Source: Sphingomonas glaciei
Lineage (GTDB): Bacteria > Pseudomonadota > Alphaproteobacteria > Sphingomonadales > Sphingomonadaceae
Assembly: GCF_023380025.1 (NCBI RefSeq)
Contig: NZ_CP097253.1
Coordinates: 1,426,001-1,490,000 of the forward strand
DNA: 64,000 nucleotides
Direction: 5' to 3'
A program made the translations under genes and the position numbers. Of the stretch, positions 22,684 through 37,585 are shown piece after piece (positions within the stretch are counted from its first letter, which is position 1; every line of letters begins with the position of its first letter). The notes under the pieces were generated by a model that worked only from the letters and a program-made list of their open reading frames with translations, did no database searches and was not told the DNA's origin.

Positions 22684-24855
22684 CTAACGCCCTTGAGCAG
22701 CAATCTGCGCGAGCTGCGCCTGCAATCTTCTGACCTCCTCGTAGGAGAGATCGTCTTCGCGCGAATTCACCAGGGAAGGAGTCTCCAGCTTCTTCTTCAC
22801 AGGTCGGTCCTTCAGCTTTTCTCGGACCCGCCTAGTCATCTCCAGGAACTCGGCGTCCCGGGAGGCGACTTCCGCTAACGCTCGATCGTTGCCGACCGGC
22901 GACAGGACGGCAAGTATCTCAGCGTCGCCATAAGGCAGCGGCCCGTCGCAACGACGTTCAAGCTCAACGGCCCAGTCATCGATTCTCTTCTGCTGGCGCT
23001 GCTGCAGATACTTCTGCACGAGTGGATCGAGGTCGAGGATGGTGACCTCTTCGAGCCGAGGATCGTAGCGATCGGCAACAATCTGGAAGGGACCTGTCCT
23101 TCCGGTCAGCTGATTGTCGCCTGCCGCCGCTCGTCGGCACACGCGCAGGTCAGGGAGATCATCCAAGGTCTTGAGAGCACGGCGGACCTGCAGCGCCCTC
23201 ATTTCTTCGGGCGATCGTTGGCGCGGTGCGGGCACGCTCACGACCTCTGCTTCGGCGTTGGACTTCGTCCTAGCGTCGACCTGCGTATCCGGGGACTGGG
23301 GCGCAGGCGCCTCAGCATCATAGATAACCGAGATGCCGAGAGCTTCGGCGCGCTGCGCCGCCAAGGCGATGAAGGCCGCTGACCCGGTCAGCCGCAACGT
23401 TCCCCACCTTTCCGCCGCAAGCGCAAGAGCCTCGTCGACTGCGGCAACCTCGTCGGCTGCATGGATGATGATGAAGGCACGGTGGTCGGCGAAGAGCGTG
23501 CGACCATCTCGATCGAGATAGTCCGTGTGGTAGCGGTGAGCCTTCCTGCCGGATCGATCCGCCAGCTGCGTGCTGAACTCCTCACCTCCGGAGAGCGGAA
23601 GGATCAAGGATGGGGAGCTGACTGGCGTTAGCATGGCAGGCTCACCAGACTGCCGCCACTGATCCTCGTTCATGCGCTGACGCGTGCCCCGGCTGATGGC
23701 CTCGGCGAATGCCTTCTGAATGGCCTTGGTCGCGGCGGCCCCTTCCTGCTGCACCAGCGGCGCCAGCATCTTCCGCTTGTCGCCAGGCATCTCGGCGACA
23801 CGCGCCTTTACCCATGCATCAACGGCATCGACTTCCTCGTCGCGCTTCTGGCGAAGGTGATCGAGCTGGTCCTGCACGCTGACCCGGTAGGCTTCAAAGC
23901 CTGTATTCAGCCGGGTCAGGTCGCGTTCGAAGAGGCCGAGCCGCTTCTCCAGCTCCGGACGCGAAAGGCTGGAGTGGACTTCGGAAGCCTTGGCTGATTG
24001 CGTCTCGACGGCGATCCGAGCACCGCTTCCGGCCTTGTCATACGTTGCGTCAAGGGCCTTCAAGCGCTCGTGCAAGTCCGCCCAGCTGGACGCCTCTGCT
24101 GCCGCCTGGACGAGGGCTCCGCGCGCGTCCCGAATAAGGGAAGGCAAACGCGTCCGCTTCTTGCCGGTGGCCTCCCACCACTTGGAAACAAACGTCCCAT
24201 CAGCGTCGCGGACGAGGGCGCCAGTCTCTACGTCGAAGATGGCACCCTCTTCAGCGCGGTAAAGGGCGTTAGGTTCGCGGATCCGATCCTGCCTCTCCTC
24301 GATGAGAGCAAGTCCCTGATGCAGATCGTCGATCAGCCAGTCGGTTCCTGCGGCTGAACCTGTCGTAGGATCGACACGCAGGACCGCCAGGTGAAGATGC
24401 GGGTTCCTGGTGTTGGAGTGCTCGGCCCAGATTGTCTGGCATCGTTCGAGACGGAGAATGCCCAACATGATCGTGATCGCTTCTTCGCGCTGCTGCGGCG
24501 ACCACGTTTCGCCTTCGTGAAGGCTCAGGATGATATGAACGACGTGGTTCTTGACGGTCGTCGCGCCTACCGCCGTGGCCAGCATCTCGGCCTGCCACTC
24601 GGCGAGATCACGGCCAAGCAGGTTTAGCTTGCCCGACGCCTCGACTTTCTCGCCCGGCTCGATGCCAGCATGCCGGACCGCAAGGGCGTAGTCAGTAATC
24701 GACAGGACATTCTCAGCCGCCACTGCAGCAAGTGCGTGCGGATCTGCGTCCACGACGTACCGGGTCAGCGCCAGGACTGAGCTCTGCAGCCGAGCGACCC
24801 GCTGCTCGGTCGAGGGACGCTGATGCCGGTTCATCCTGATGATCTTGCCAATCAT
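22684..24855 (-). CDS. Relaxase / mobilization nuclease (MobP-type)
   Basis: A 723-residue conjugative relaxase, which nicks oriT and stays covalently on the transferred strand. The metal-binding histidines of motif III are in AEHSNTRNPHLHLAVLR (His146, His153, His155), preceded by VVHIILSLHEGETWS (His107). The catalytic Tyr is probably Tyr56 (SITDYALAVRH). A long helical middle follows (residues ~250-420), then a domain like the relaxase-associated LPD7 fold (ALALAAERWGTLRLTGS, ~480-540). The tail is Gln/Arg-rich. I start at ATG 24855, coupled (ATGA) to the MobC-like gene; 25 more codons are open upstream but overlap that gene. No type IV secretion genes are nearby, so it needs a helper. Confidence 0.85.
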   Translation of the reverse strand: MIGKIIRMNRHQRPSTEQRVARLQSSVLALTRYVVDADPHALAAVAAENVLSITDYALAVRHAGIEPGEKVEASGKLNLLGRDLAEWQAEMLATAVGATTVKNHVVHIILSLHEGETWSPQQREEAITIMLGILRLERCQTIWAEHSNTRNPHLHLAVLRVDPTTGSAAGTDWLIDDLHQGLALIEERQDRIREPNALYRAEEGAIFDVETGALVRDADGTFVSKWWEATGKKRTRLPSLIRDARGALVQAAAEASSWADLHERLKALDATYDKAGSGARIAVETQSAKASEVHSSLSRPELEKRLGLFERDLTRLNTGFEAYRVSVQDQLDHLRQKRDEEVDAVDAWVKARVAEMPGDKRKMLAPLVQQEGAAATKAIQKAFAEAISRGTRQRMNEDQWRQSGEPAMLTPVSSPSLILPLSGGEEFSTQLADRSGRKAHRYHTDYLDRDGRTLFADHRAFIIIHAADEVAAVDEALALAAERWGTLRLTGSAAFIALAAQRAEALGISVIYDAEAPAPQSPDTQVDARTKSNAEAEVVSVPAPRQRSPEEMRALQVRRALKTLDDLPDLRVCRRAAAGDNQLTGRTGPFQIVADRYDPRLEEVTILDLDPLVQKYLQQRQQKRIDDWAVELERRCDGPLPYGDAEILAVLSPVGNDRALAEVASRDAEFLEMTRRVREKLKDRPVKKKLETPSLVNSREDDLSYEEVRRLQAQLAQIAAQGR

Positions 24856-25154
24856 CAGACGAGCCTGTGCCGAACGGCCTTGGCAAGGACCGGGATCAAC
24901 TCGCGGAGCGTCGTGTTCAGCTCGCCGCATTCCTCTCTTGCCTGAACAAGACCATGAATCTGGATCAAGCGGCGGAGCGCCGCGAGGCCGGCGTCGGAAA
25001 CGACTGGCCTGCCCCGCAGGAGGAAGCGGATGTACTCGGACCTGTTCATCAGGCTAGCCTCCGCAGCCCGGTCCAGTTCGCCTGCTTCATCCCGCGGCAG
25101 GCGGAAGGTAACCTCCACCATGCCGGCGCTGTCGTCCTCAGAATTCTTCTTCAA
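24855..25154 (-). CDS. MobC-like relaxosome accessory protein (ribbon-helix-helix)
   Basis: A 99-residue protein with a ribbon-helix-helix start (MVEVTFRLPRDEAGELDRAAEASLMNRSEYIRFLLRG, residues 12-48) and a helical C-terminal half (LAALRRLIQIHGLVQAREECGELNTTL). Such proteins bind oriT and help the relaxase load. It is immediately upstream of the relaxase with an ATGA overlap. An oriT would be expected in the intergenic region upstream of 25154. Confidence 0.75.
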   Translation of the reverse strand: MKKNSEDDSAGMVEVTFRLPRDEAGELDRAAEASLMNRSEYIRFLLRGRPVVSDAGLAALRRLIQIHGLVQAREECGELNTTLRELIPVLAKAVRHRLV

Positions 25155-26047
25155 CTACTCTCTCCAATGCGAGAAGGTTCTCCGCCGAGCATCACGGCCG
25201 TATACGCGGCCCATCCTGCTCGCTTTTTCCTCGTGCTTTTTCCGGCGAGCGGAGCGGCAGCCGGCCTGCAGAAAACCGGCGCGGTAGCGACACTCAAAGT
25301 GAGTTCAAGCCTGTCGCTCGGCCCGCAGCTGTGATGACGATTGGGCCTCTTTGAGGGGTCAGGCGTGACGATCGTTGTTCCGCGTCCGGCGGCGGCAGCA
25401 AGCCGACCGGCAATCCGGCACCGATGCCCGCATTCACCCTCTTCCGACGTGCCACCTGCGTGCTGCGAAGCCCGCGAAGGTGGCGACATCAAAAACGACA
25501 GCTCACGGGCAGGAATACCTGCGTTCGTCGGGCTTGGAGAGCAATCGAGAGGGAGCCCAAGAGGCTTCGAAACCACCCACCGATGGGCAACAGCAAGCGA
25601 AGCAAACCTGGCGCTTTGGGCGCAGATGCATTGGCGACAAGTTCGGGTCAGGCTCCCGGACGATGTCCGGCCCGCCATCCACTGATTGTGCCGACACGCA
25701 GATGGCCGGCAGCCAGCAGCTGCCCACCAATCGGGGTCCCCAGCGACCGAGACCTTGACCGATCCATGTGGATCAACTGAGGCTTCGAGAAGCCAACATT
25801 CCCGCGTCTCTAGAAGCTGCGTCGGCGGTAGCCCGCACGGGCCGCCTGGGCCTTCGACATTCCAACCGAAGTCCGACGTCATCATCTCCAACGTGCGGCT
25901 CGTCGCGGAGACACCTCAGCGCCACTCAGCCAAAAAACCGGTGCGACCCAGCGCTTTGCCGGCTTCATGTCGGAGATACCACTGGCGTCATGCATGTAGT
26001 GCCCGGAACATCCAGAGAGCAACAGGTCAATACAAAAGTATTGCATA
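25155..26047. other. Gene-poor stretch upstream of mobC, possible oriT region
   Basis: I find no credible gene in about 900 bases; the open frames are Arg/Ser/Pro-rich shadows without ribosome-binding sites. The position upstream of mobC and relaxase suggests an oriT. The inverted repeat GCCGG-11 bases-CCGGC (near 25260-25282) is a weak candidate. The direct repeat CATGTAGTGC occurs near 25993 and again near 26103. Confidence 0.35.
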
Positions 26048-26075
26048 TGCAATCATTGGATATCAGATGATTGCA
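26048..26075. promoter_or_regulatory. Inverted-repeat operator in an AT-rich promoter
   Basis: TGCAATCAT at 26048-26056 and ATGATTGCA at 26067-26075 form a perfect 9-base dyad with a 10-base spacer, inside the most AT-rich ~70 bases of the mobile region. The next gene starts 74 bases downstream. It is a likely operator or partition-type site for the ParA operon. Confidence 0.5.
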
Positions 26076-26148
26076 GATATCGTCATTTGCCTCCGACCAC
26101 TTCATGTAGTGCGTGCCAGGCGTTACTTCGGACACCCTGGAGGTGACG

Positions 26149-26622
26149 ATGACGATTAGCTGTAAGTGGCGTAAGAAGGCTGACGAGTTGTTGGCTGCGC
26201 CTGTCCACAAGAAGCGCGATATTACATCCGTCGCAGGTAAGGTCGATGATCGCTTCGAGGCCATCTATGCTGCCAGACAGCGCGGCATGGCTTGGAAGCC
26301 TATCGCGCTCGCCCTTGAGGATGGCGCGCCGATCAAGGTCGATGCTGTCGAGAGCGCGTTTACCCGCATCTGCAACGAGCGGGGGGTTGCCCCGCCGGTG
26401 AAGGCGGGCTCCCGTCAGCGCAAGGCGGATGAGATCGACAGTCCCGATCGATCCAGTGCCAAGGGCGCGGAAACGCAGCAGGAAGGTCCGCCCCAGGACG
26501 ACGACACGTCTTCGAAAGCCGAAGTGAACGTGGCGGATCGCGGCGGCGAGGTCGACAAGCCCGCGACCGCTCAGTCCAACCTGTTCAACGGAAACGCTCG
26601 GTGGGTCGACGATGGTGAATGA
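26149..26622 (+). CDS. Hypothetical mobile-element protein, first gene of ParA operon
   Basis: A 157-residue hydrophilic protein starting at ATG 26149, with GGAGG eight bases upstream. Residues 1-80 form a helical domain (KKADELLAAPVHKKRD, VDDRFEAIYAARQRGMAWKP, VDAVESAFTRICNERG) like the small basic proteins encoded before ParA/TraL-type ATPases of conjugative elements. Residues 85-150 are acidic and disordered (Asp/Glu/Ser-rich). Its 3' end overlaps the ATPase start by 11 bases. The N-terminal domain may bind DNA, perhaps the 26048-26075 dyad; that is inference. Confidence 0.6.
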   Translation: MTISCKWRKKADELLAAPVHKKRDITSVAGKVDDRFEAIYAARQRGMAWKPIALALEDGAPIKVDAVESAFTRICNERGVAPPVKAGSRQRKADEIDSPDRSSAKGAETQQEGPPQDDDTSSKAEVNVADRGGEVDKPATAQSNLFNGNARWVDDGE

Positions 26623-27586
26623 TCCTCAGGCTCCGGCAGGCACTATTTGCGCAAAGGAAACCAGCTCGAAGCTGCCCCTGACCGTTTACGCGATCACGAC
26701 GGTCAAGGGTGGAGCGGGCAAGACCGAGTTGGCGGAATGCCTCGAAGCCACTCACACCCTTAGTGGTCATCGCACCACGCTGGTCGACGTGGATGATGGA
26801 AACCGGGGCCTCGTTCGCCGGGTAGGCGCAACGAATGTCTTGAAGGTGGAGTGGTGCACGTCGGTGCTGGCGGCACCGGATTGGGTGGCCCGGCACTCCG
26901 CCAACACTGACACGATGATCTTCGATCTCGGTGCTGGCATCGACAGCTCTGATCTGCCGGTCATGGCATTCCTCGAGACTGCTTGGCGGATGCTTGCCGA
27001 CCGCGGCGCCCGCATCATCATCTGCGCGGTCGTTTCCACCAACGCACCGACCTCCAACTTCGTTGAGCGCCTTGAACGTCGGTTCGGAGCACTGGGCGAG
27101 GTCGTCGTCGTCTGCAACAATCAGGACGGCTCTGAAGCTTACCCGGCTGAAATCGCCGCATTGACGCAGCAGAAGATCCACTTGGCACGTTTGCAGAGCG
27201 GAATTCAGGCGGTCCGGCTGAGCCGGCGCGAGCGGTTGAGCTCGGTTATCCGCACTCCGCATACCGGTCACTTTATGGCTTGCGCCCTGATGGCTAAGCG
27301 CATCCTGGAGGTCGCGAACCAAGCCTTCTTCAAGAGCTTGCCGATCACCCAGGGTCTCGAGGAACTGAAGCGCTTGGCGCAGGAGGCACCGAAGCAGTTT
27401 CACTACGCGATCGATCGGCGCTCGCACGCGACTGACGAGATCATCGGACAGAATGCTATCCTCGCCGTAGCAGAGATTGCTCTCCGTCGCCGGGGCTTGA
27501 TCGACGATGATATCCTCGCAGCTGCAAAGAACTACAGGCTGCAGCATGACCGCTACATCGAACTCACGCGGGCCGCACCGAAGTAG
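26612..27586 (+). CDS. ParA/MinD-like ATPase of a mobile element (TraL/MobD type)
   Basis: A 324-residue deviant-Walker ATPase. Walker A is TTVKGGAGKTELAE (Lys32 signature, Gly-Lys-Thr 36-38). The Walker B-like strand is TMIFDLGAGIDSSD, in which the usual second Asp is replaced. The rest fits ParA-type folds (ADRGARIIICAVVSTNAPTSNF, VVVVCNNQDGSE). In mobilizable and conjugative elements such ATPases aid relaxosome placement or element segregation. No ParB is adjacent. It overlaps the preceding gene and is followed 58 bases later by another element gene. Confidence 0.78.
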   Translation: MVNDPQAPAGTICAKETSSKLPLTVYAITTVKGGAGKTELAECLEATHTLSGHRTTLVDVDDGNRGLVRRVGATNVLKVEWCTSVLAAPDWVARHSANTDTMIFDLGAGIDSSDLPVMAFLETAWRMLADRGARIIICAVVSTNAPTSNFVERLERRFGALGEVVVVCNNQDGSEAYPAEIAALTQQKIHLARLQSGIQAVRLSRRERLSSVIRTPHTGHFMACALMAKRILEVANQAFFKSLPITQGLEELKRLAQEAPKQFHYAIDRRSHATDEIIGQNAILAVAEIALRRRGLIDDDILAAAKNYRLQHDRYIELTRAAPK

Positions 27587-27644
27587 ATGGTTAACGGTTC
27601 TCCGGCATGAGCATCGGTGGGCAAAACACCGATACAGGAAGAAC

Positions 27645-28511
27645 GTGACAAGCAACTATGAGCTGCGGAAGCGCAGTGTTGATCCAAACGCCGCCGCAAT
27701 CATCTTTTCACAGGACTTCGCCACGAAGGCCTTTGAGGAAGGGTTACATAATAGGAGACCATCTGAGGCCAAGGCCAATCGCCCGCGCTTGCCTGCCGAT
27801 GTCGTAAGTTGGATCGCCGTAGAAGGCCGGCAGACACTTGCGTACGCTTGCCTTGCATACCTCTTCGCCTTCGAGATGAAGACGGATGTGTCCGAAGACC
27901 GGTCGTTCGTGGGGCTGATCAGGCAGGTACGGGACGGCGCCAAGCAGATAGCCGTCGCTGCCGATACCCTGGCTGATCAGCTGCAACGCCATCATCGGGA
28001 AACCGGGGCGATAGATCCCGTGCGAAACCGGGCTCTCATCGAGCTTGCTGCCAGCCTGAACGCAGAGGTTCTCAGTGCGGAAGATCTTCTGCCATCGCCC
28101 GAAGGCGGGTTCCTCCACGGCGTCACCCTGAGGCACGGCTTGCGGAATTGCCGACGATTGGCCGACCATGCCGATGACTTCCTCGACCGATATCGAACAT
28201 ATGCCGAGATAATGCGGGCCGAAGGCAAGAAGGCGCTAGAAATGCAGACCGGCAATCGGACGGATGCAGACCGGGACGCCTTCATCGAAGATCTTGCGGC
28301 AATCTATAAACAGGCGATTGGCAAAGACGCGAAGGCAAGAGAAGGGTCAGGAACGACTGGGCATGCCCCAGCACCCTTCGTCAGGTTCGTCCGCTATGTG
28401 TTCTCTGAACTGAGAAATATCTGCTCCCAGATCGGCGCCTGTGAGTATCTGGAAACGCCTTCGTCACACGTGATCAGGGCAGTCGTGGAACGCTCCGCCG
28501 CTGTTGTCTGA
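27645..28511 (+). CDS. Hypothetical mobile-element protein (288 aa)
   Basis: I start at GTG 27645, preceded by AGGAAG; a longer frame overlaps the ATPase gene and is unlikely. The product begins MTSNYELRKRSVDPNAAAI. It is helical throughout, with no membrane segment, and has one notable motif-like stretch (EGGFLHGVTLRHGLRNCRRLADHADDFLDRYR). It resembles nothing I can name. The position in the same direction after the ParA-like gene suggests it belongs to the element. Confidence 0.6.
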   Translation: MTSNYELRKRSVDPNAAAIIFSQDFATKAFEEGLHNRRPSEAKANRPRLPADVVSWIAVEGRQTLAYACLAYLFAFEMKTDVSEDRSFVGLIRQVRDGAKQIAVAADTLADQLQRHHRETGAIDPVRNRALIELAASLNAEVLSAEDLLPSPEGGFLHGVTLRHGLRNCRRLADHADDFLDRYRTYAEIMRAEGKKALEMQTGNRTDADRDAFIEDLAAIYKQAIGKDAKAREGSGTTGHAPAPFVRFVRYVFSELRNICSQIGACEYLETPSSHVIRAVVERSAAVV

Positions 28512-28600
28512 GCATCCTCGCAAGTGAAAATCATTCTCCCCTGTTTCTGACAAACGCGGAAGACAGGAAACTGAGTTCATCTGAAACGATGGAGTGTCGG

Positions 28601-28795
28601 ATGAACAAGTTGCCGAAGTTTATCACCACGAAAGGCGTCGCAGCCATCGGCCACGTTAGCGTGGCTACCGCGTGGCGTTACTCCCGACGGCCGGACTTCC
28701 CCAAGCCGCGCTACTTCAGCCCCAAATATCCGGTCTGGATCGAGGATGAAGTGCTCGGGTGGTACATGAGCCGTCCGCAGACGCGGGTGGCCTAG
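28601..28795 (+). CDS. AlpA-like DNA-binding protein / excisionase
   Basis: A 64-residue protein (MNKLPKFITTKGVAAIGHVS...) with a MerR/AlpA-type winged helix: TTKGVAAIGHVSVATAWRY as the helix-turn-helix, then FPKPRYFSPKYPVWIEDEVLGWYMSRP as wing and final helix. AlpA proteins control excision of P4-like elements. GGAG lies just before ATG 28601. A CCCCTGTT motif shared with the integrase upstream region lies about 60 bases upstream (28538-28545). The hairpin after its stop (28803-28834) may terminate it. It may regulate the integrase at 40 kb. Confidence 0.75.
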   Translation: MNKLPKFITTKGVAAIGHVSVATAWRYSRRPDFPKPRYFSPKYPVWIEDEVLGWYMSRPQTRVA

Positions 28796-28802
28796 TCCGG
28801 AT

Positions 28803-28834
28803 GGGCGTCGCCTTGCTTAGCATTGGCGACGCCC
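28803..28834 (+). terminator. Hairpin after the AlpA-like gene
   Basis: GGGCGTCGCC and GGCGACGCCC pair perfectly over 10 bases around a 12-base loop, right after the stop. There is no T-run, so the efficiency is unclear. Confidence 0.55.
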
Positions 28835-28960
28835 AAGCTGGCACGACAATCAGCGCCGACGCTTGCGGCGTGTCGGTGACGTGTCTGCAGCCAGAACGGC
28901 AGATCGGAAGTTGACCGCAGTCGCATTGAACGGCTGTCCAGCGAGCACTTGCGTCAGCAA

Positions 28961-29107
28961 AGACCCACTCTCAGACACTCAGGCTTGCCAGCCAGCCTCC
29001 CGTAAGCGGACGATCGTTCATCGCGGGCGGCTGGAGGCCGAGGAGACCCACTCTCAGACGCTCAGGCTTGCCTGCCTGCCTCCCCTTAGGCGGACGATCG
29101 TTCATCG
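28961..29107. repeat. Two-copy direct repeat (63 and 64 bases)
   Basis: Copy 1 is 28961-29023 and copy 2 is 29044-29107. Both start AGACCCACTCTCAGAC, pass through CTCAGGCTTGCC and end CGGACGATCGTTCATCG. A third partial start (AGACCCACAGTC) is near 29127. They differ at about a tenth of positions. There is no open protein around them that I would trust. They may be protein-binding iterons or remnants of a duplicated site. Confidence 0.7.
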
Positions 29108-29149
29108 AGGCGAGCGGCGGCAGGAAAGACCCACAGTCAAACCCTTGGA

Positions 29150-29533
29150 GGTCCTCATGAGAGTTTCCACATCGGACATCCGTCATCGGTCCCGGCACAG
29201 AAAACCCAGATACTGACCCACAGAGCTACTTCCCCTGTTCGCACCAAACGTACCTTTATCGTGCCATGCAGACAATCAACGGACCTAGTGCGTTGCCTGC
29301 TTTTCGGGCGCGATCCGTCTATCGCTTACATCGAAGGTCCAGCTTCGCGGACCATCGGATCCGAACTGCGCTCAGCGCCACGTCAATGGCATCGCCAACG
29401 CCGACATTCCATCACGTGGCTGGCCGCCGGGCGTCAGCAGCAAGCCGACGGTGTATGTAAGGGCAAACTTCGGGTCATTAGTATCACGCTGCGGACACTA
29501 ACAGTCCGAACGGTTTGCGTGAATCACGCTTGA
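29150..29533. other. Non-coding stretch between element repeats and kinase genes
   Basis: No gene visible. It contains a third CCCCTGTT motif (29232-29239) like those before the AlpA-like gene and the integrase. Confidence 0.5.
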
Positions 29534-31639
29534 TTAGCTCGCAACTGATGTTTGAGCGCTGCCCTTCTGCTCGTGGCCGGGCCCATCGTCTGAGAGGTCT
29601 AGAACCTTTGCGATCGCGGAGGAGAGCGCATCGAGCGAGAAGGGTTTGCTTAGGATCATGACGTCCTGCGGGCGGTCGCCAATTTCATCCGAGTCCGCAT
29701 AGCCGGTGATCAGCAACGCCGGCAGTCCGGGCCGATCGTTTCGCATGAGCTTGACCACCTCGGTGCCGCTGAGGTGGGGCATGGCGTAGTCACTGATGAG
29801 AAGGTCGATGGGTGGCTTGGCCTGTTTGGCGAGTTGCAGCGCTTCTGCTCCTGAGCTTGCCTCTAGGATCCTGTGATTGAGATCTTCGAGCAGTCCGACA
29901 GTCGTCATCCTGACCTCAGGATGATCATCGACTACTAAGATGTTCAAGCTGGGCACTGAAATTGGCAAATTTTCGACGTCGGCCCGGGCGCCGATGTCCT
30001 GTTCAGCCGCTTCCGGAAGCCAGATCTCAGCGGTCATTCCTGCGTTCTGATTGTTGAATAGCCGGAAGGTGCCGCAGGACTGCCGAGCGAAACCATAGAC
30101 CATGCTGAGGCCAAGCCCGGTCCCCTTGCCCACCGGCTTGGTCGTGAAGAACGGCTCCAGCACCTTGTCGATCAATTCGGGTGGAATACCCGTTCCATGG
30201 TCGGAAACCCGCACGATGACGTAATTGCCGGCAGGGAGGTGGTCACCGGATTTTCCAGAAACGGTTCGACGATCGGTCGAAATGGTGATGGTGCCGCCAT
30301 CCGGCATGGCGTCACGGGCGTTGATGATGAGGTTCATCAGCGCGAGTTCGAGCTGTGATTGATCGACCAGCGCAGACCAGCGATTGCCGGGTAAGTGCCA
30401 GTCGAGCTCGACAAGGCCGCCAAGGGTGTGACTGAGAAGATCGTCCACGCCCTTGTGAAGGTCGGCGAAATTAACCGCAACTGGCTGCAACTGCTGCTTG
30501 CGGGCGAACGCCAGCAGGCGCCGCACCAACTCGGATCCTTGGTCGGCGGCACGCCTAGTCATGTCGAGGATCTTGCGATGCTCGTCATCCAGCTGTGCCC
30601 GACGCTCGAGGAGGCCGAGGCCACCTAGGACGGCTGCAAGCAGATTGTTGAAATCATGCGCAATCCCGCCCGTGAGCTTGCCAATTGCATCCATCTTCTG
30701 GGCATGCACCAACTGGCTCTCGAGCGCGCGACGTTCCGTCACGTCAGTCAGCGTGCCGGCATATTCCAGCGGATTGCCATCGGCATCGCGAAGCAGGACC
30801 GCCTGATCGTGGAAGTGCTTGAAGCTGCCGTCCTTGCAGCGCCAGCGATACTCGACCGAAAGCCTTCCTGAAGCCGTGCGTTCGCCGATAGCCCGAAGCA
30901 CGCGGTCGCGGTCTTCGTGGTGAAGTTGCTCCGACCAGAGCGTCGGCGTCTCGAACACGTCGGGCAGAGTATAGCCGGTCATCGCCTCGAAGTTTCCGCT
31001 GACGAAGGTCGGGCAACGTGGGTCGCAGACAAGCGGTTCAAGGTAGAGCAGGATCGGCAGCGATCCGATGATCGCGGCCTGCCGCTGTTCCGCCCGGCGC
31101 AACTCCTGCTCGGCACGTAGCAGCTCATTGTTCGCCTGGAGGTTGGCGTCGAGCAACGCTTGCTCATGCTTGGCCTTGCGCTCGATCTCACGGGATTTGG
31201 CGAACAGGTCCACGAAGACGGCGACCTTGGACCGCAGGATCATCGGGTCGACCGGTTTGAACACATAGTCGACCGCACCCATGGCGTAGCCGCGGATAAG
31301 GTGTTCGGCCTCCTTGTTGACCGCCGAGAGGAAGACGATCGGAATGCGCTTAGTTTGTTCGCGGCTGCGGATGATTCCGGCCGTTTCGTAGCCATCGAGG
31401 CCCGGCATGTAGACGTCGAGCAAGATGACCGCGAAATCGCCCTTGAGGAGGTGGCGAAGCGCTTCTTCGCCCGACCGCGCAATCACAATGTCACCGACGT
31501 CTTCCAGCACGGTCTGGATGGCGAGCAGGTTGCGTTCGTCATCATCGACCACCAGCACGCGAGGGCGGTCGGCCTCACCTTCGGGAATGGCGGCGGGGAA
31601 TTCAATCTGCGCCTTCTGAACGCCGGCAGCTTCGACCAT
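29534..31639 (-). CDS. Hybrid histidine kinase REC-PAS-HisKA-HATPase-REC
   Basis: A 701-residue soluble hybrid kinase. An N-terminal receiver ([11 protein letters not shown]; phospho-Asp in [13 protein letters not shown]; Lys in VFKPVD) is followed by a coiled coil (~150-195), a PAS domain ending [12 protein letters not shown], and a kinase core with the acceptor His near 328 in [12 protein letters not shown]. The ATP-binding domain has [14 protein letters not shown] and [15 protein letters not shown]-terminal receiver ([24 protein letters not shown]) follows. I start at ATG 31639, directly after the stop of the giant kinase gene; TTG 31660 is also in frame. The two kinases form one operon and probably one phosphorelay. 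Confidence 0.92.
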   Translation of the reverse strand: MVEAAGVQKAQIEFPAAIPEGEADRPRVLVVDDDERNLLAIQTVLEDVGDIVIARSGEEALRHLLKGDFAVILLDVYMPGLDGYETAGIIRSREQTKRIPIVFLSAVNKEAEHLIRGYAMGAVDYVFKPVDPMILRSKVAVFVDLFAKSREIERKAKHEQALLDANLQANNELLRAEQELRRAEQRQAAIIGSLPILLYLEPLVCDPRCPTFVSGNFEAMTGYTLPDVFETPTLWSEQLHHEDRDRVLRAIGERTASGRLSVEYRWRCKDGSFKHFHDQAVLLRDADGNPLEYAGTLTDVTERRALESQLVHAQKMDAIGKLTGGIAHDFNNLLAAVLGGLGLLERRAQLDDEHRKILDMTRRAADQGSELVRRLLAFARKQQLQPVAVNFADLHKGVDDLLSHTLGGLVELDWHLPGNRWSALVDQSQLELALMNLIINARDAMPDGGTITISTDRRTVSGKSGDHLPAGNYVIVRVSDHGTGIPPELIDKVLEPFFTTKPVGKGTGLGLSMVYGFARQSCGTFRLFNNQNAGMTAEIWLPEAAEQDIGARADVENLPISVPSLNILVVDDHPEVRMTTVGLLEDLNHRILEASSGAEALQLAKQAKPPIDLLISDYAMPHLSGTEVVKLMRNDRPGLPALLITGYADSDEIGDRPQDVMILSKPFSLDALSSAIAKVLDLSDDGPGHEQKGSAQTSVAS

Positions 31640-31640
31640 G

Positions 31641-37013
<5,373 letters not shown>

Positions 37014-37215
37014 TTATCTCTCCGTGGTCGTCTCTCCCCCCGCTCACAGTTCAGCACGCGGCCCCCCGACCATGTTCGATGCGGCAGTAAGAACCCTAAC
37101 CTCTACACGCCGTAAAGTGCGATGCCCATGGCTCCATTGGTAAAAGGGGCTTGCGGCTACGGACGCGCCGCTGGTAGCGGGTCCGCTCCTCTTGCCGAGA
37201 GACCTGCCACCATCG

Positions 37216-37584
37216 ATGCCTGCTCCCGAGGCTCTGAAGCGATTCATCGCAGCTTCTTTCAAATCCGTGTGGTCACTTGAATTGCTTTTGCTGCTGAAGC
37301 GCTCGCCGGGGCTGCATGATCGCAGCGAGCTCATCGCTCAATTGCGAGCAAGCGAGTTGGTCGTGCAGCAAAGCCTCGACGGCCTGGTTGCGGCGGGCCT
37401 CGCCCTTTTCGACGTTGACGGCCGCGCCGAATTCAAACCCGCCTCACCGGACCTGTTGACGCGGATAGAGGAAGTAGAAGAACTTTATGCTAAGAAGCCG
37501 GACGCCGTGCGTCGCATAATTGTTGGCGGCAGTACGAGCGGTCTTGATGCCTTCTCGAACGCCTTCCTGTTGAGAGGGAATTAA
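37216..37584 (+). CDS. Small winged-helix-like regulatory protein
   Basis: A 122-residue protein. Residues 1-70 look like a winged-helix unit (FKSVWSLELLLLLKRSPG, DRSELIAQLRASELVVQQSLDGLVAAGLALFDVDGRAEF). The tail contains VEELYAKKPDAVRRIIVGG. In alphaproteobacteria a protein of this type commonly precedes a pair of DUF5985 membrane proteins, as here. I use ATG 37216; TTG 37192 is an upstream in-frame alternative and neither has a good ribosome-binding site. It is divergent from the giant kinase, with about 200 bases between them for shared promoters. Confidence 0.7.
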   Translation: MPAPEALKRFIAASFKSVWSLELLLLLKRSPGLHDRSELIAQLRASELVVQQSLDGLVAAGLALFDVDGRAEFKPASPDLLTRIEEVEELYAKKPDAVRRIIVGGSTSGLDAFSNAFLLRGN

Positions 37585-37585
37585 G

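Noticed and set aside
25151..25891. A 246-codon minus-strand frame upstream of the MobC-like gene
   Set aside because: Low-complexity Arg/Ser/Pro-rich product, no start signal, overlapped by equally long meaningless frames on the other strand.
28961..29107. Direct repeats considered as a CRISPR array
   Set aside because: Only two full copies, 63-64 bases long with a 20-base gap, and no cas genes in the window.
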